From: Dehalococcoidia bacterium | Lineage (GTDB): Bacteria > Chloroflexota > Dehalococcoidia > UBA3495 | Direction of reading: 5' to 3' | NCBI GenBank assembly: GCA_030753265.1 | Contig: JASMCQ010000074.1 | Location: 1-41,723, forward strand | DNA: 41,723 nt | Part shown: one piece after another, positions 1-7,410 of the stretch | How positions within the stretch are numbered: the first letter of the stretch is position 1 | Layout: each line of letters opens with the position of its first letter | Notes under the pieces: generated by a model | Databases searched by the model: none | The model's input: only the letters and a program-made list of their open reading frames with translations | What the model was told of the DNA's origin: nothing | Made by a program: the position numbers and the translations under genes

Positions 1-229
1 GCTGGTAGAGCCGGGCGACGAGGACCGCATCGGCTTTCTGGCGTGTATCGTTGTTCCCGCCGAAAACGCCGGATGCTCCTTCAAGTAAAGCTTTCTTCCA
101 GGCCTGGATCTGGCTCGGATGGACCTCGTACCGGGCTGCCAGTTGGGCTACAGTTTCTTCTCCTTTGATTGCTTCCAAGGCAACCCTGGCCTTGAACAAT
201 GGGTTGTGCTTCCTTCGTCCTTGTGTCAC
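1..229 (-). CDS. IS3-family transposase OrfA, N-terminal part (cut by window edge)
   Basis: OrfA of an IS3 element supplies the DNA-binding half of the transposase, which is normally completed by frameshifting into the OrfB integrase. The visible 76 residues start at a GTG (227-229) behind an AGGAGCAGGA ribosome site. They contain the usual helix-turn-helix: [17 protein letters not shown], then [20 protein letters not shown], then KKALLEGAS. This is the classic pattern of IS3 OrfA (transposase_8, HTH_Tnp_1). The frame is open to the edge of the window, so there is no sign of decay in the part seen. The helix-turn-helix is well recognised; the exact IS3 subgroup is not. Confidence 0.85.
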   Translation of the reverse strand, partial: MTQGRRKHNPLFKARVALEAIKGEETVAQLAARYEVHPSQIQAWKKALLEGASGVFGGNNDTRQKADAVLVARLYQ

Positions 230-308
230 GTCCTGCTCCTCCTATACTGGTGATCCAATTCTAGGAGCAGGACTCTCGCTTAGCTACCTGTCCGAATTTC
301 CGGGTCCA
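1..308 (-). mobile_element. IS3-family insertion sequence, left end only
   Basis: This is the end of an IS3-family element that runs off the left edge of the window. Read on the minus strand, a terminal sequence beginning TGGACCCGGAAATTCGGACA (308 down to 289) has the TG start and the general look of IS3-family inverted repeats. It is followed about 60 bases in by the OrfA reading frame. The other end, the OrfB integrase and the target duplication are outside the window, so completeness cannot be judged. Confidence 0.8.
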
Positions 309-310
309 CC

Positions 311-442
311 TCAAACCCGTGCATCGATAACCCCCCCTGCCAAACTCCGTCCAAACCCGATGCCATTGGACAGATGAACTATGGTCACGGCGAGATAGGC
401 GACGATTAAGAGCCCGAAAGGCCATTTCAGCAAGTTTTTCAT
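311..442 (-). CDS. Tiny single-pass membrane protein next to IS insertion
   Basis: This is a 43-residue reading frame starting at ATG 440-442, behind a good AGGTGA ribosome site six bases upstream. The product has a short basic N-terminus (MKNLLKWP), one hydrophobic segment (FGLLIVAYLAVTIVHL, about residues 9-24) and a glycine-rich tail. It could be an inner-membrane micro-protein. I do not recognise a family. Its TGA stop lies only two bases before the IS3 end, so the gene may originally have been longer, or the insertion may have landed just beyond a natural stop. A hairpin (469-486) lies in its leader. Confidence 0.45.
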   Translation of the reverse strand: MKNLLKWPFGLLIVAYLAVTIVHLSNGIGFGRSLAGGVIDARV

Positions 443-939
443 GGTCTCACCTACACTTGTCAAAATCCCGCCCAATAAATAGGGCGTTGCGGTCGATTTG
501 TTAGGTAGGAGAACAGTGCGCAGCAGCGTGCATCCGGAGCAGCCACAATCTGGGTCAATCCTCTTGTGCCCGGGCATGACTTGCTTGACGACTGGGTTGG
601 CGGCACTTTGGGGAGGGCTGGCTGGGGGTGTGGGTCTGGGGCGGTTTGCCCTCCATCGGAGCGGAATATGCACACTGCACTGGCATCCTAGGAGGTGACC
701 TGAGGCTGGTATGGTGTGACCTCCGTCGAATTCCGGACGCACGCGTAGAGTGCCCCAATTCTACCATGTGGGGCAAGCAGTCGTCCGAATCAAAGTTTGA
801 GACCACCGGCTAAACCGGCACCGGCAATAGCGCGACCTGGAATGCCGGGTCCGGCGGGAACGCCGGGGGTGGCAATAGGGCAGCGGGATCACCGCTCAGA
901 ACTGCAGTCAAACTTCGGAGCGGAGCATTGAATTAGGCC
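443..939. other. Gene-free stretch, 497 bp
   Basis: I see no convincing gene. Overlapping short frames on both strands are rich in Pro, Arg, Ser and Cys and have no domain character. A small hairpin (CGCCC/GGGCG arms, 469-486) lies in the leader of the tiny membrane gene. A perfect AGGAGGTGA at 690-698 on the plus strand is not followed by a usable frame: the nearest starts meet stops within a few codons. Confidence 0.5.
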
Positions 940-1024
940 TGGTGGGGAAGGGGAGACTCGAACTCCCACGCCTTTCAGCACATGATCCTAAATCATGCTC
1001 GTCTACCAGTTCCGACACTTCCCC
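940..1024 (-). tRNA. tRNA-Leu (anticodon TAG)
   Basis: The minus strand folds into an 85-base class II tRNA. The acceptor arm is GGGGAAG paired with CTTCCCC, followed by discriminator A and an encoded CCA (the complement of 940-942). The anticodon arm is CATGA-TTTAGGA-TCATG, giving anticodon TAG. A variable arm of the class II length (TGTGCTGAAAGGCGT region) and a T-arm with the GTTCGAGTC loop complete the fold. It lies 32 bases downstream of tRNA-Lys on the same strand, so the two are probably one transcript. Confidence 0.95.
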
Positions 1025-1056
1025 CTGCTGGATGCCCGAGGTGACCGGGCCGGGGG

Positions 1057-1132
1057 TGGTGACCCGCCTCGGGGTCGAACCGAGAACCTACGGATTAAGA
1101 GTCCGTTGCTCTGCCAATTGAGCTAGCGGGCC
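1057..1132 (-). tRNA. tRNA-Lys (anticodon CTT)
   Basis: This is a 76-base class I tRNA on the minus strand. The acceptor GGCCCGC pairs with GCGGGTC (one G-T pair), followed by an encoded ACCA end. The D-arm is AGCTCAATTGGCAGAGC. The anticodon arm ACGGA-CTCTTAA-TCCGT gives anticodon CTT. The T-arm is CTCGG-TTCGACC-CCGAG. It is the first tRNA of the Lys-Leu pair. No clean -35/-10 pair is visible upstream, although TATGCT-like and TAGACT-like boxes occur near 1150-1165. Confidence 0.95.
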
Positions 1133-1270
1133 AGCTTCCGCATGGCCAGAAGCATAGTCTAGCAGGAATCTACCAAGAATTAAACGTCTATCAACCAAAG
1201 GTTGCGGAACCGGAGTACGCGTACGCTACGAGTTTGGCGATGGCCATCCCCTGAAAACGGCGACTCAGGG

Positions 1271-1371
1271 GTCCTTCCGGCCAAGGCCGGGACCCGGAAA
1301 CACGTGTTTCCCTGTAGCCCTTGCCCTGGTGACGGTTGGTGCGCCCGGAACCCGGCCTGTGCCGGAAGGAC
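1271..1371. repeat. REPIN-like inverted pair of short palindromic units
   Basis: Two 27-base arms lie in inverted orientation 47 bases apart: 1271-1297, and the complement of 1345-1371. Both begin GTCCTTCCGGC, share AGGCCGGG in the middle and end CCGG, with 23 of 27 positions identical. When translated, such units give the familiar LPAKAG/LPAQAG-type peptides often annotated by mistake. The arrangement resembles REP doublets that a RAYT transposase mobilises in other bacteria; no such transposase is in the window. Confidence 0.6.
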
Positions 1372-2114
1372 GGAAGTGAGCAAGCGGGCCGCCTTCCTCG
1401 CTATTTCACGTTCGCCCGGGACGAAGCGGAACAGACGCCGACATATCAATACGAGACTACCCTACGAGATTACCCTGGCGGCCGGCACTCGGCCAAAGCG
1501 GTGCTACATAGAGAAGTAGCGCACCTGCTGGAACTACCAACCCAGCGGCCTTCCGGGAGAGCGAGCGTCTCTTACCATGATTTCACCTGCCGGACCCAGG
1601 GTCGGTTTCGTCGTGTCGAACCCGAGCTATCCACCCAACAGCGCAGCCCGCTTCTACCTTGGCCGTGGTACGGCGGAGCAATGATTAGAGGAGGGCAAGT
1701 ACGCCCCGAATCGGACCAGGCGGTCATGTTGGCGTGCCACCGGGGCAACATCGCCAGAGGCCTTGCCCTGCCGGAGGCGATCAAGCGCCCGATGCTGACC
1801 AGTCCTCAGACCAGGCTGATCAAGACCGGCGGGTGAATGGTGCGACACTCTCGCAGACTGGTGTTCCAGCCTACTGAGGTGTTGGTGGCCAGGGAAACGC
1901 CGGCCGGGATACCGGAACGGATCAGCCGGTTTCGGCCGTCGCCCAGCAAGCTCGCGTTGGCGGCACCGTAGTCTATGATGCGATAGGTTTGTCCGGAGCA
2001 ATCAGGTTGCCCCAATGGAGTGGCTTGGGCCACGACTGGAGATTCTGGGCGGTTATGCTTGGAGGGTGGTGGCTGGTTAAAACCCTTGGAGCAATTGAGT
2101 GAATCGGAGAGCCG

Positions 2115-2143
2115 TTGACGCGCTCCAAGCGCCGTAGTATAGT
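2115..2143 (+). promoter_or_regulatory. Promoter of the UGSC selenoprotein operon
   Basis: TTGACG (2115-2120) and TATAGT (2138-2143) are separated by exactly 17 bases, a near-consensus housekeeping promoter. Transcription would start near 2150, leaving a leader of about 140 bases before the ATG at 2291. No terminator or second promoter stands out in the 193 bases between the two genes downstream, so one transcript for both is likely. Confidence 0.65.
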
Positions 2144-2290
2144 CCGAGCCGTCCAAGCGGGACCATTTGGGGATATCAGTTTCATCTGGGAAATCCTGGC
2201 TTGGAATTGCGTGGTTCCGCGGATCCGTGAATCTGGCCGTTGAAACGCCGGCGAGGGTAAGGCGAGTACCTGTCCGCCAAAGAGGTCGTA

Positions 2291-3415
2291 ATGCCGCTAA
2301 GTTCAGAGATTGTAGAAGTAGAGGACTATCCCAAAGCCGTCGAGTTGTTTCAGGAGAGAGGATGGACCGATGGTCTTCCAATCGTCCCGCCAACTGAGGA
2401 GGCGGTGACTCGGTTTCTCGATTACGTCGAGCTGGAACCGGATCACGTTGTGGCCGAGTTGGTGGAAAGGGGGCGGATCATTACAGCGGAGAAGGTGGCG
2501 ATCAACGCCGTGATGGCTGGGTGCAAACCGGAGTACATGCCCGTGGTCGTGTCAGCCATGGAATGTTTGGGTACCCCGGAATACCCGATGAATCACCTGG
2601 CTAGCCTGTCCAGCCCGTGGATAATGACCGTTGTGAACGGACCCATAGCCAAGCAGATCGGCCTCAATTCAGGAATGTACTGTTTTGGGTCGGGCACTCG
2701 GTCTAATTGCACCATATCCCGCGCCATAAGCCTGGTATTGGCTAACTGCGCCGAAGCCAAGATAGGTGGAGTACAGCGCGGCCAGTGGGGTCATCCCGGA
2801 CGGTTCAGCTATTGTATTGCCGAGAACGAGGATTTGGCTTGGGGGCCCCCTCTCCACGTTATGCAAGGCCACAGTCCCACAGCGAGCGCGGTGAGTGTCA
2901 AGGAAGTTTATCTTACCCTTTGGGATACGCCCACTGTTTACAATAGCGCGGAGGATATCCTGACCGTTATGGCGGCGGACTGGCCATTTGGAAGAGGGAC
3001 CTCATCGGCACGCGTTTATCTTCTATTCGTGCCTCCTTGGATCGTCGAAGTCTTCCAAAAGGCGGGCCTGACCAAGAACGACGTGCGCCAATACCTGTTC
3101 GAGAACGTTCGCTACTCGGTGGCTGACCTGAAACGGCGAGGTATCTGGACCAGCGCCAGGGATGAGGGGGCAGCCCTGGGGGTGATGCCGGACATAGAGC
3201 CCGGTGACCGAGACCGGTTCATATATCCGTTCACGCAAGATTCAGATGAATTTATTCAACACATGAGTTCAGGGCCCGTCGAAGCCACCAGCGTGCTGCG
3301 GCAGGACATAGTCCCCATAGTGGCAGGCGGCGATGCCGGCGGCAGTGTTCTTGTCATGCCTGGTGTTGGGGAATACCCTATAGTGACCCGGGCGGTGAGC
3401 ACGCGTGACAATTGA
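2291..3415 (+). CDS. Conserved protein of unknown reaction, partner of UGSC selenoprotein
   Basis: This is a 374-residue soluble protein with no signal peptide or membrane segment, starting at ATG 2291 behind AGAGGT. Conserved-looking blocks are WTDGLPIVPPTEEAV (about residues 25-39), VAINAVMAGCKPEYMPVV (70-87), IMTVVNGPIAKQIGLNSG (111-128) and FSYCIAENED (171-180). Six cysteines lie in the first half, including GCKPEY, MECLG, MYCFG and NCTIS. From memory, proteins of this type are often encoded beside UGSC-motif (seleno)proteins in environmental bacteria; their reaction is not established. Here the gene is 193 bases upstream of the selenoprotein and shares its promoter. I infer that the two act together, perhaps as subunits of a redox or reductase-like enzyme, but nothing in the sequence names a substrate. 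Confidence 0.75.
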   Translation: MPLSSEIVEVEDYPKAVELFQERGWTDGLPIVPPTEEAVTRFLDYVELEPDHVVAELVERGRIITAEKVAINAVMAGCKPEYMPVVVSAMECLGTPEYPMNHLASLSSPWIMTVVNGPIAKQIGLNSGMYCFGSGTRSNCTISRAISLVLANCAEAKIGGVQRGQWGHPGRFSYCIAENEDLAWGPPLHVMQGHSPTASAVSVKEVYLTLWDTPTVYNSAEDILTVMAADWPFGRGTSSARVYLLFVPPWIVEVFQKAGLTKNDVRQYLFENVRYSVADLKRRGIWTSARDEGAALGVMPDIEPGDRDRFIYPFTQDSDEFIQHMSSGPVEATSVLRQDIVPIVAGGDAGGSVLVMPGVGEYPIVTRAVSTRDN

Positions 3416-3608
3416 ACCCGGCGTGCGGCCGCTTTGGGATCGCATAGGCCGGGTTGACCGAGCCGTCCGCTCGTTTCGGATTGAGCCGGCCAAACACCCA
3501 TCAAGCGGACGCTCAGATTTGCCTCACTAGGGGCCAGACGGCAGCTGACGACTCTCAGGAACCAATGCGGCAGTAGAGAAAGAATAGGTTGAGGCTGAGG
3601 AAGTAGTC

Positions 3609-4148
3609 ATGAGTATCAGAGTACTGAACCCTACGGAAACCGGCGGCGCGGTACTGAAACGGGCGCCCAGGTTGGGCAATCTGAATAGCACTGTTCTTGG
3701 CGTGCTACATAATGGGCGTCAAGGTAACGACGTGGTGCTGCGCGAAATAGTGCGGATATTGGAATCGAAATACACTTTCAAAGAGGTCGTGCGCAGGGCG
3801 AAGCCGCGACCGTTTAACATTGCCCCCGATGAGATCATAGATGAGTTGGCCAACTCCTGTGATGTAGTAATCACGGGGGTGGGGGATTGAGGGTCCTGTT
3901 GCTCGGGCAGTGTGCTCGACGCAATCGTCATTGAACGGCGGGGGGTTCCTTCGGTTCCGGTGGGAACAGATAAACTGGTTGAAAGCACGGGAAGGGCGAT
4001 GGCCCGAATACATGGAGTTCCGGATTTCCCTGTTGCGACGATTCCCTGGTCACGAGGAGGCATGGAGAATATATCTTCCGCCGATGATGCTCGAGCCCTC
4101 GCGGAATTAGCCGTGCGGCAGGTGGAAGAAATCGTCCTATCCCGGTAG
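3609..4148 (+). CDS. UGSC-family selenoprotein (TGA at 3888-3890 read as selenocysteine)
   Basis: The frame opens at ATG 3609 behind GAGGAA, runs 93 codons to TGA (3888-3890) and then continues in the same frame for 85 more sense codons to TAG (4146-4148), giving 179 residues. The junction reads GVGD-U-GSCCSGSVLDA, so residues 94-97 are Sec-Gly-Ser-Cys. This is the motif that names the UGSC (seleno)protein family, and also a UxxC redox pair; Cys98 follows directly. Both halves look like one domain: an alpha/beta N-part ending CDVVITGVGD, then AIVIERRGVPSVPVGTDKL. Protein-like sequence continues well past the TGA, and other genes here use TGA as a stop, so readthrough is better explained by selenocysteine than by an altered code. 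It needs selA/B/C/D elsewhere in the genome. The alternative is a broken Cys gene, but the exact U position makes that unlikely. The substrate is unknown. Confidence 0.87.
3888..3912 (+). promoter_or_regulatory. Candidate bacterial SECIS hairpin after the Sec codon
   Basis: Immediately 3' of the TGA the RNA can form a six-pair stem, TGTTGC (3897-3902) with GCAGTG (3907-3912), three of the pairs being G-U. It closes a TCGG loop (3903-3906) with guanines exposed. Bacterial SECIS elements are stem-loops inside the coding sequence just after UGA, with a G in a small apical loop, so position and shape fit. The stem is short and GU-rich, and longer alternative folds were not computed. Confidence 0.4.
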
Positions 4149-4354
4149 GGCACCGGCCTCAACGCATCCGAGCCCGGCGGAACCCGGCGCCGCGGCCCGG
4201 CTGTCCGGGCGATGGGACATTGAAACGATATAGAAGACAACGGTCCAAGGGACAAGTAGGACTTGTAGTAGAATACCCGAACCGGCGTTTTGCTATGATA
4301 CGGCGGGAACGTCGCCCCGGATCCTGGCCCAGGGGCGCCGGCCGCCCACGGTAT

Positions 4355-5086
4355 TCATACGCCGTGGCTCAGGCGGTCGATCAGGTATTGGGGCAGGTTG
4401 GCCCCCTGCATTTTTTCCTGGGTCCGGTTGATGGCGTAGGCTACCCGGTGTCGCTCGATTGTCGCGCTCCGGCTGTCGTAAACGGCGTAGCTGGCACGGG
4501 GGTCCCGGTCCCGCGGCTGACCCACACTCCCTGGATTGATGATCATGCGCTCATCGCCCAATGGAAACACCTCACCCTCGGTGAACTGGAGGAATAGGGG
4601 CGAGCCCTGATTCTCACGGCAGAGGAAGGGAACATGGGAATGCCCAACCAGGCAGAAACGGGTCCCCAGTAGCGCCAGGGTGGCCAGGGCGGACTCTCGT
4701 TGCAGGAGGTACTCCTCCAGGTGACTGCGCAGGCTCCCATGCACCAGGGTGAAAGGCTCGGCGACGGCCATCGTGGGGAGTCCGGCCAGGAATTCGGCCT
4801 CGGGGGCAGTCAGCTGGCCGGTGGTCCACTCGATGGCCGATTTGGCGGCGTGATTGAAGTATTCAATGTCCACCTGGCCTACCGCGGCGTAATCGTGGTT
4901 GCCGGCCACCGCCACTAGGTCGTAACGGCGGACCAGTTCAAGGCAGGGCCCGGGGTCCGGGCCGTAGCCCACCAGGTCGCCCAGGAACCAGATCGAGTCG
5001 AATCCGCCCCGGTTGAGGGCATCGTCGACCACCGTGGTGAGGGCTTCCAGGTTGGAATGGATGTCCGATAGGATCAAGGCACGCAC
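4355..5086 (-). CDS. Metallophosphoesterase (YfcE/MJ0936-like)
   Basis: This is a calcineurin-like phosphoesterase of 243 residues, probably cytoplasmic, hydrolysing phosphomonoesters or phosphodiesters with a two-metal centre. The metal ligands are all present: SDIH (Asp8, His10), GD (Asp37), GNHD (Asn63, His64), VHGS and the late GHSH pair, followed by NPGSVGQPRD as in the YfcE group. I chose the GTG at 5086 because GGAGGA lies nine bases upstream and the family starts right at the first strand (VRALILSDIHSN). An ATG 11 codons earlier would add a basic tail without a ribosome site and would sit on the -10 box. It converges on the selenoprotein gene and is divergent from the asparaginase-like gene. 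The natural substrate cannot be told from sequence. Confidence 0.88.
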   Translation of the reverse strand: MRALILSDIHSNLEALTTVVDDALNRGGFDSIWFLGDLVGYGPDPGPCLELVRRYDLVAVAGNHDYAAVGQVDIEYFNHAAKSAIEWTTGQLTAPEAEFLAGLPTMAVAEPFTLVHGSLRSHLEEYLLQRESALATLALLGTRFCLVGHSHVPFLCRENQGSPLFLQFTEGEVFPLGDERMIINPGSVGQPRDRDPRASYAVYDSRSATIERHRVAYAINRTQEKMQGANLPQYLIDRLSHGV

Positions 5087-5118
5087 CGGGCTGCTCCTCC
5101 AACGCGGCTTTCGGATCA

Positions 5119-5124
5119 ATTATA
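5119..5124 (-). promoter_or_regulatory. -10 box of the metallophosphoesterase gene
   Basis: The minus strand reads TGTATAAT, a perfect -10 hexamer with a G/T-rich extension, 33 bases before the GTG start. No good -35 is visible at the normal distance, so it may act as an extended -10 promoter. Confidence 0.45.
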
Positions 5125-5157
5125 CAGGGTTTGATAGTTGGCCCCTACGCTGGACAC

Positions 5158-5185
5158 CCGGTTTCTCCTTACCGGTTTCTCCTTA
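5158..5185 (+). repeat. Perfect 14-bp tandem duplication in a leader
   Basis: The unit CCGGTTTCTCCTTA occurs twice without gap (5158-5171 and 5172-5185), all 14 bases identical. It lies between the divergent metallophosphoesterase and asparaginase-like genes, about 35 bases before the start codon of the latter. Confidence 0.8.
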
Positions 5186-5219
5186 ATAATGGAAAACGTA
5201 ACTCTTGGAGGTGACGAAC

Positions 5220-6227
5220 GTGACGAACAGCCCGCCTGTTGTCAGAGTCATTGGCACCGGGGGTAGTATCTCCGGGATCGGGCCTCACCGGTTGGACTAC
5301 ACTTTGTATGGCGAATTGGGTAAGAAGTTGCTCGTTGGGGAGTCCCTGGCTCGCATTCCCGAGCTGGCCGAAATCGCCCAGGTACGCAGCGAGGACCTGA
5401 TCAGCGTGGGCAGCACCGCTTTCGGACCCCAGGAGTGGCTGCCTCTGTCCCAGCGCATCAATCAGATATTCCGGGATGAAGACGACGTGGCTGGAGTGGT
5501 GGTCACCCATGGGACGGCAACCCTGGAAGAGACCGCCTACTTCCTGCACCTCACCGTCAAGTCTTCCAAGCCGGTGGTGATAACCGGCGCAATGCGGCCC
5601 CCGACAGCCATGGGCACCGATGCCGATGTCAACCTTTTGGACGCGGTACGCATCGCTGCCTGCCCCGAAGCGGTTGGCCTGGGAGTGCTGACCGTCCTGA
5701 ACAACGAGGTGCAGTGCGCCCGCGATGTCGTGAAGGCCAACACCTACCGGGTGGAGACCTTCCGGCCCAATGAGTTGGGCTTCCTGGGATATGCCGACTC
5801 CGACGGGCAGGTGGTCTTCTACCGCGCACCACTTCGAAAACACACCATGGCCACCCCTTTCGACGTCGGCAGTGTGTCTGCCTTGCCCCGGGTCGATATC
5901 GTGTACGCCTACGCCGGCGCCGATGGCCTGTTGGTGGAGGCGGCCCGAAACAACAAGTCGGACGGGTTGGTGATCGCCGGCCTCGGCAGCGGCGGCAGCC
6001 CGCCGGCCCTGGAAGCGGCGGCCAGTGATGCGGCCCTGCATGGTATGCCGGTGGTGCTGGCTTCCCGAGTGACCGCCGGGCGGGTGATTTTGACCCCCAA
6101 GAAGGAAAAGCAGGGGATCATGGTCGCCGACAACCTGCTGCCTCAAAAGGCGCGGATACTGCTGATGCTGGGACTAACCATCACCAGCGACCGGGGCGAG
6201 CTACAGCAGATGTTCTGGGAGTATTAG
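5220..6227 (+). CDS. L-asparaginase-like protein with altered active site
   Basis: This is a 335-residue member of the asparaginase/glutaminase family, whose usual reaction is asparagine to aspartate plus ammonia. The start chosen is GTG 5220, seven bases after GGAGGT; a TTG at 5205 would place the ribosome site inside the gene. The fold is complete: GTGGSISG at the N-terminus, THGTATLEETAYF near residues 96-108, GAMRPPTAMG, a Lys in RDVVKANT and a long C-terminal domain. Two catalytic positions differ from classical enzymes: the nucleophilic Thr of the first motif is Ser16, and the Asp of HGTDT is Ala100. No secretion signal is seen. It may act on another amide or be catalytically weak. The HpcH/HpaI aldolase gene follows 278 bases downstream. 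Confidence 0.85.
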   Translation: MTNSPPVVRVIGTGGSISGIGPHRLDYTLYGELGKKLLVGESLARIPELAEIAQVRSEDLISVGSTAFGPQEWLPLSQRINQIFRDEDDVAGVVVTHGTATLEETAYFLHLTVKSSKPVVITGAMRPPTAMGTDADVNLLDAVRIAACPEAVGLGVLTVLNNEVQCARDVVKANTYRVETFRPNELGFLGYADSDGQVVFYRAPLRKHTMATPFDVGSVSALPRVDIVYAYAGADGLLVEAARNNKSDGLVIAGLGSGGSPPALEAAASDAALHGMPVVLASRVTAGRVILTPKKEKQGIMVADNLLPQKARILLMLGLTITSDRGELQQMFWEY

Positions 6228-6254
6228 CGTCCTGTCATCTAAATAGCCGTTGGG

Positions 6255-6350
6255 ATCATCCGTTCGCCCCGAACTTGTCGAAGGGCCTGGGGCTGGTGGT
6301 TCGACAAGCCTGTCCTGAGCACGGCCGAAGGGCTCGCCACGAACGGTGAT
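6255..6350. repeat. Nested palindromic intergenic repeat
   Basis: The outer arms CCGTTCG and CGAACGG enclose inner arms CTTGTCGAA and TTCGACAAG, with GAAGGGC blocks on both sides. Shorter relatives occur at 38200-38227 (TTCGACAAGCT followed by CACGAACGG) and about 26791-26806 (CCCTTCGACAAGCTT). Such nested inverted repeats are common dispersed elements; no coding role is apparent. Confidence 0.6.
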
Positions 6351-6505
6351 GGGGACGCCCATGATCGAAGGGAAATACCAGACCCGGTTGTAAGGCCATA
6401 AACGAGACAGTGCCCCGGCCTGGCGTGGCGGTCGCCCGTTCGGCGCGGTTTCACCTGCCGGGCCAGGAATCCAAGGGCCAAAAAACGTGTTAAAGGAGGC
6501 TTCCA

Positions 6506-7264
6506 ATGCCAGCTATCAGGACGAATGTTGCCAAAGAGAAACTGCAAAACGGCCAGTTGGTAGCCGCTATTTCCGGGCTGCAAAACGCCGATGTCATCGA
6601 CTTCCTGGGACCCATGGGGTTCGATGCCGCATGGATTGAGGGCGAGCATGGCCCGGTGGACTGGGACCAGATGGCGGATATGACCCGCGCCTGTGACCTG
6701 TGGGGCATGGCCTCCATCACCCGGATTAGCTCCAACGAGCCGTGGCTGTTCACCCGCGCCTTGGACCGGGGCTCCATGGGCATCGTGGTCCCCCACGTCA
6801 ACACCCGGGCCGCGGCGGAACAGGCGATGCAATCGGCCAAGTACGCGCCCTTGGGCTATCGGGGAATGTTCGGGGGACGCCAGTCCTACGGTGTGGCCGA
6901 CTACTTCCACCAGGCCAACGGCCAGACCATGGTCATAGTGCTCCTGGAAGAGGCGGAGGCCCTGGAGAACCTGGACGAAATCCTGGGGGTGGACAACATC
7001 GACGTGTTCTTCGTCGCCCCGTCCGACCTGTCTCAGACCATGGGGCACATTGGCGACATCGGCCATCCCGAGGTGCAAAGCGCCATTGACGGCGCTATCA
7101 CCCGCATCGTGGCCGCCGGGCGGGTGGCGGGGGCGTTGGTCAATGATGACAACGTTGGCCACTACGTCGAGAAGGGGGCCACGTTCTTGATGACCTCCTG
7201 GAACGCCTGGTTGGCCCGTGGCGCCGCCCAGTTCCTGCAGCAGGTGACCCAAGCAAAACGGTAG
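6506..7264 (+). CDS. HpcH/HpaI-family aldolase
   Basis: This class II, metal-dependent pyruvate-type aldolase of 252 residues is related to 2,4-dihydroxyhept-2-ene-1,7-dioate aldolase; such enzymes cleave or form 2-keto-4-hydroxy acids in the cytoplasm. ATG 6506 has a strong AAAGGAGG site. Family marks in order are WIEGEHGPVDWDQ (about residues 44-56, acid and catalytic-base region), ITRISSNEP (substrate Arg), GIVVPHVNTRAAAEQA, KYAPLGYRGM, then VFFVAPSDLSQTMGH (second metal-site region) and HPEVQSAI. Length is normal. It follows the asparaginase-like gene with a repeat in between, so a shared operon is uncertain. The true substrate could be any 2-keto acid. Confidence 0.88.
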   Translation: MPAIRTNVAKEKLQNGQLVAAISGLQNADVIDFLGPMGFDAAWIEGEHGPVDWDQMADMTRACDLWGMASITRISSNEPWLFTRALDRGSMGIVVPHVNTRAAAEQAMQSAKYAPLGYRGMFGGRQSYGVADYFHQANGQTMVIVLLEEAEALENLDEILGVDNIDVFFVAPSDLSQTMGHIGDIGHPEVQSAIDGAITRIVAAGRVAGALVNDDNVGHYVEKGATFLMTSWNAWLARGAAQFLQQVTQAKR

Positions 7265-7326
7265 GTTCGCCGGCGCCGGCGCAGAAGAAGTGTCATGCGA
7301 TTGTGCATCAGGGTTTGAATCCCGCG

Positions 7327-7410
7327 GGCTTTGCCTCAAAGTCCTCCGGAGCAGGCAACCCCGAGTGAAGCAAGGGGTGACCTTATTCAGAGTACCTTTG
7401 GGGCAAGGCC
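7327..7410. repeat. MITE-like element, copy A (84 bp)
   Basis: The ends are inverted repeats: GGCTTTGCCTCAAA at 7327-7340, and the complement of TTTGGGGCAAGGCC at 7397-7410. The inside carries GAGTGAAGC and AGAGTACCTTTGG, as in the longer copies at 28826 and 40199. It is the shortest and probably an internally deleted copy. It lies between the aldolase and the 3' end of the MFS gene. Confidence 0.7.

Larger units (their letters stand above)
1133..2290. other. Gene-free stretch, 1.16 kb
   Basis: No reading frame here looks like a protein. The longest frames are Arg/Pro-rich and do not match any fold I recognise. The stretch contains the REPIN-like inverted pair (1271-1371) and, near its right end, the promoter of the selenoprotein operon (2115-2143) with a leader of about 140 bases. 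I cannot exclude a small RNA in the remaining sequence. Confidence 0.5.

Noticed and set aside
690..720. Perfect AGGAGGTGA ribosome site
   Set aside because: All following starts meet a stop within a few codons.
1336..1836. Open frame of 166 codons on the plus strand
   Set aside because: The product is rich in Arg, Pro and Gly without domain features and runs through the REPIN-like arm; it has no good ribosome site.
1806..2393. Open frame of 195 codons on the minus strand
   Set aside because: It overlaps the promoter and start of the selenoprotein operon and has no protein-like blocks.
3888..3890. TGA as a simple stop, or as Trp in an altered code
   Set aside because: As a stop it would leave 85 conserved-looking codons in the same frame unexplained. 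As a code change it conflicts with many genes here that end in TGA.
5169..6146. Long minus-strand frame opposite the asparaginase-like gene
   Set aside because: It is the shadow of a GC-rich gene; the product is rich in Gly, His and Gln with no family.
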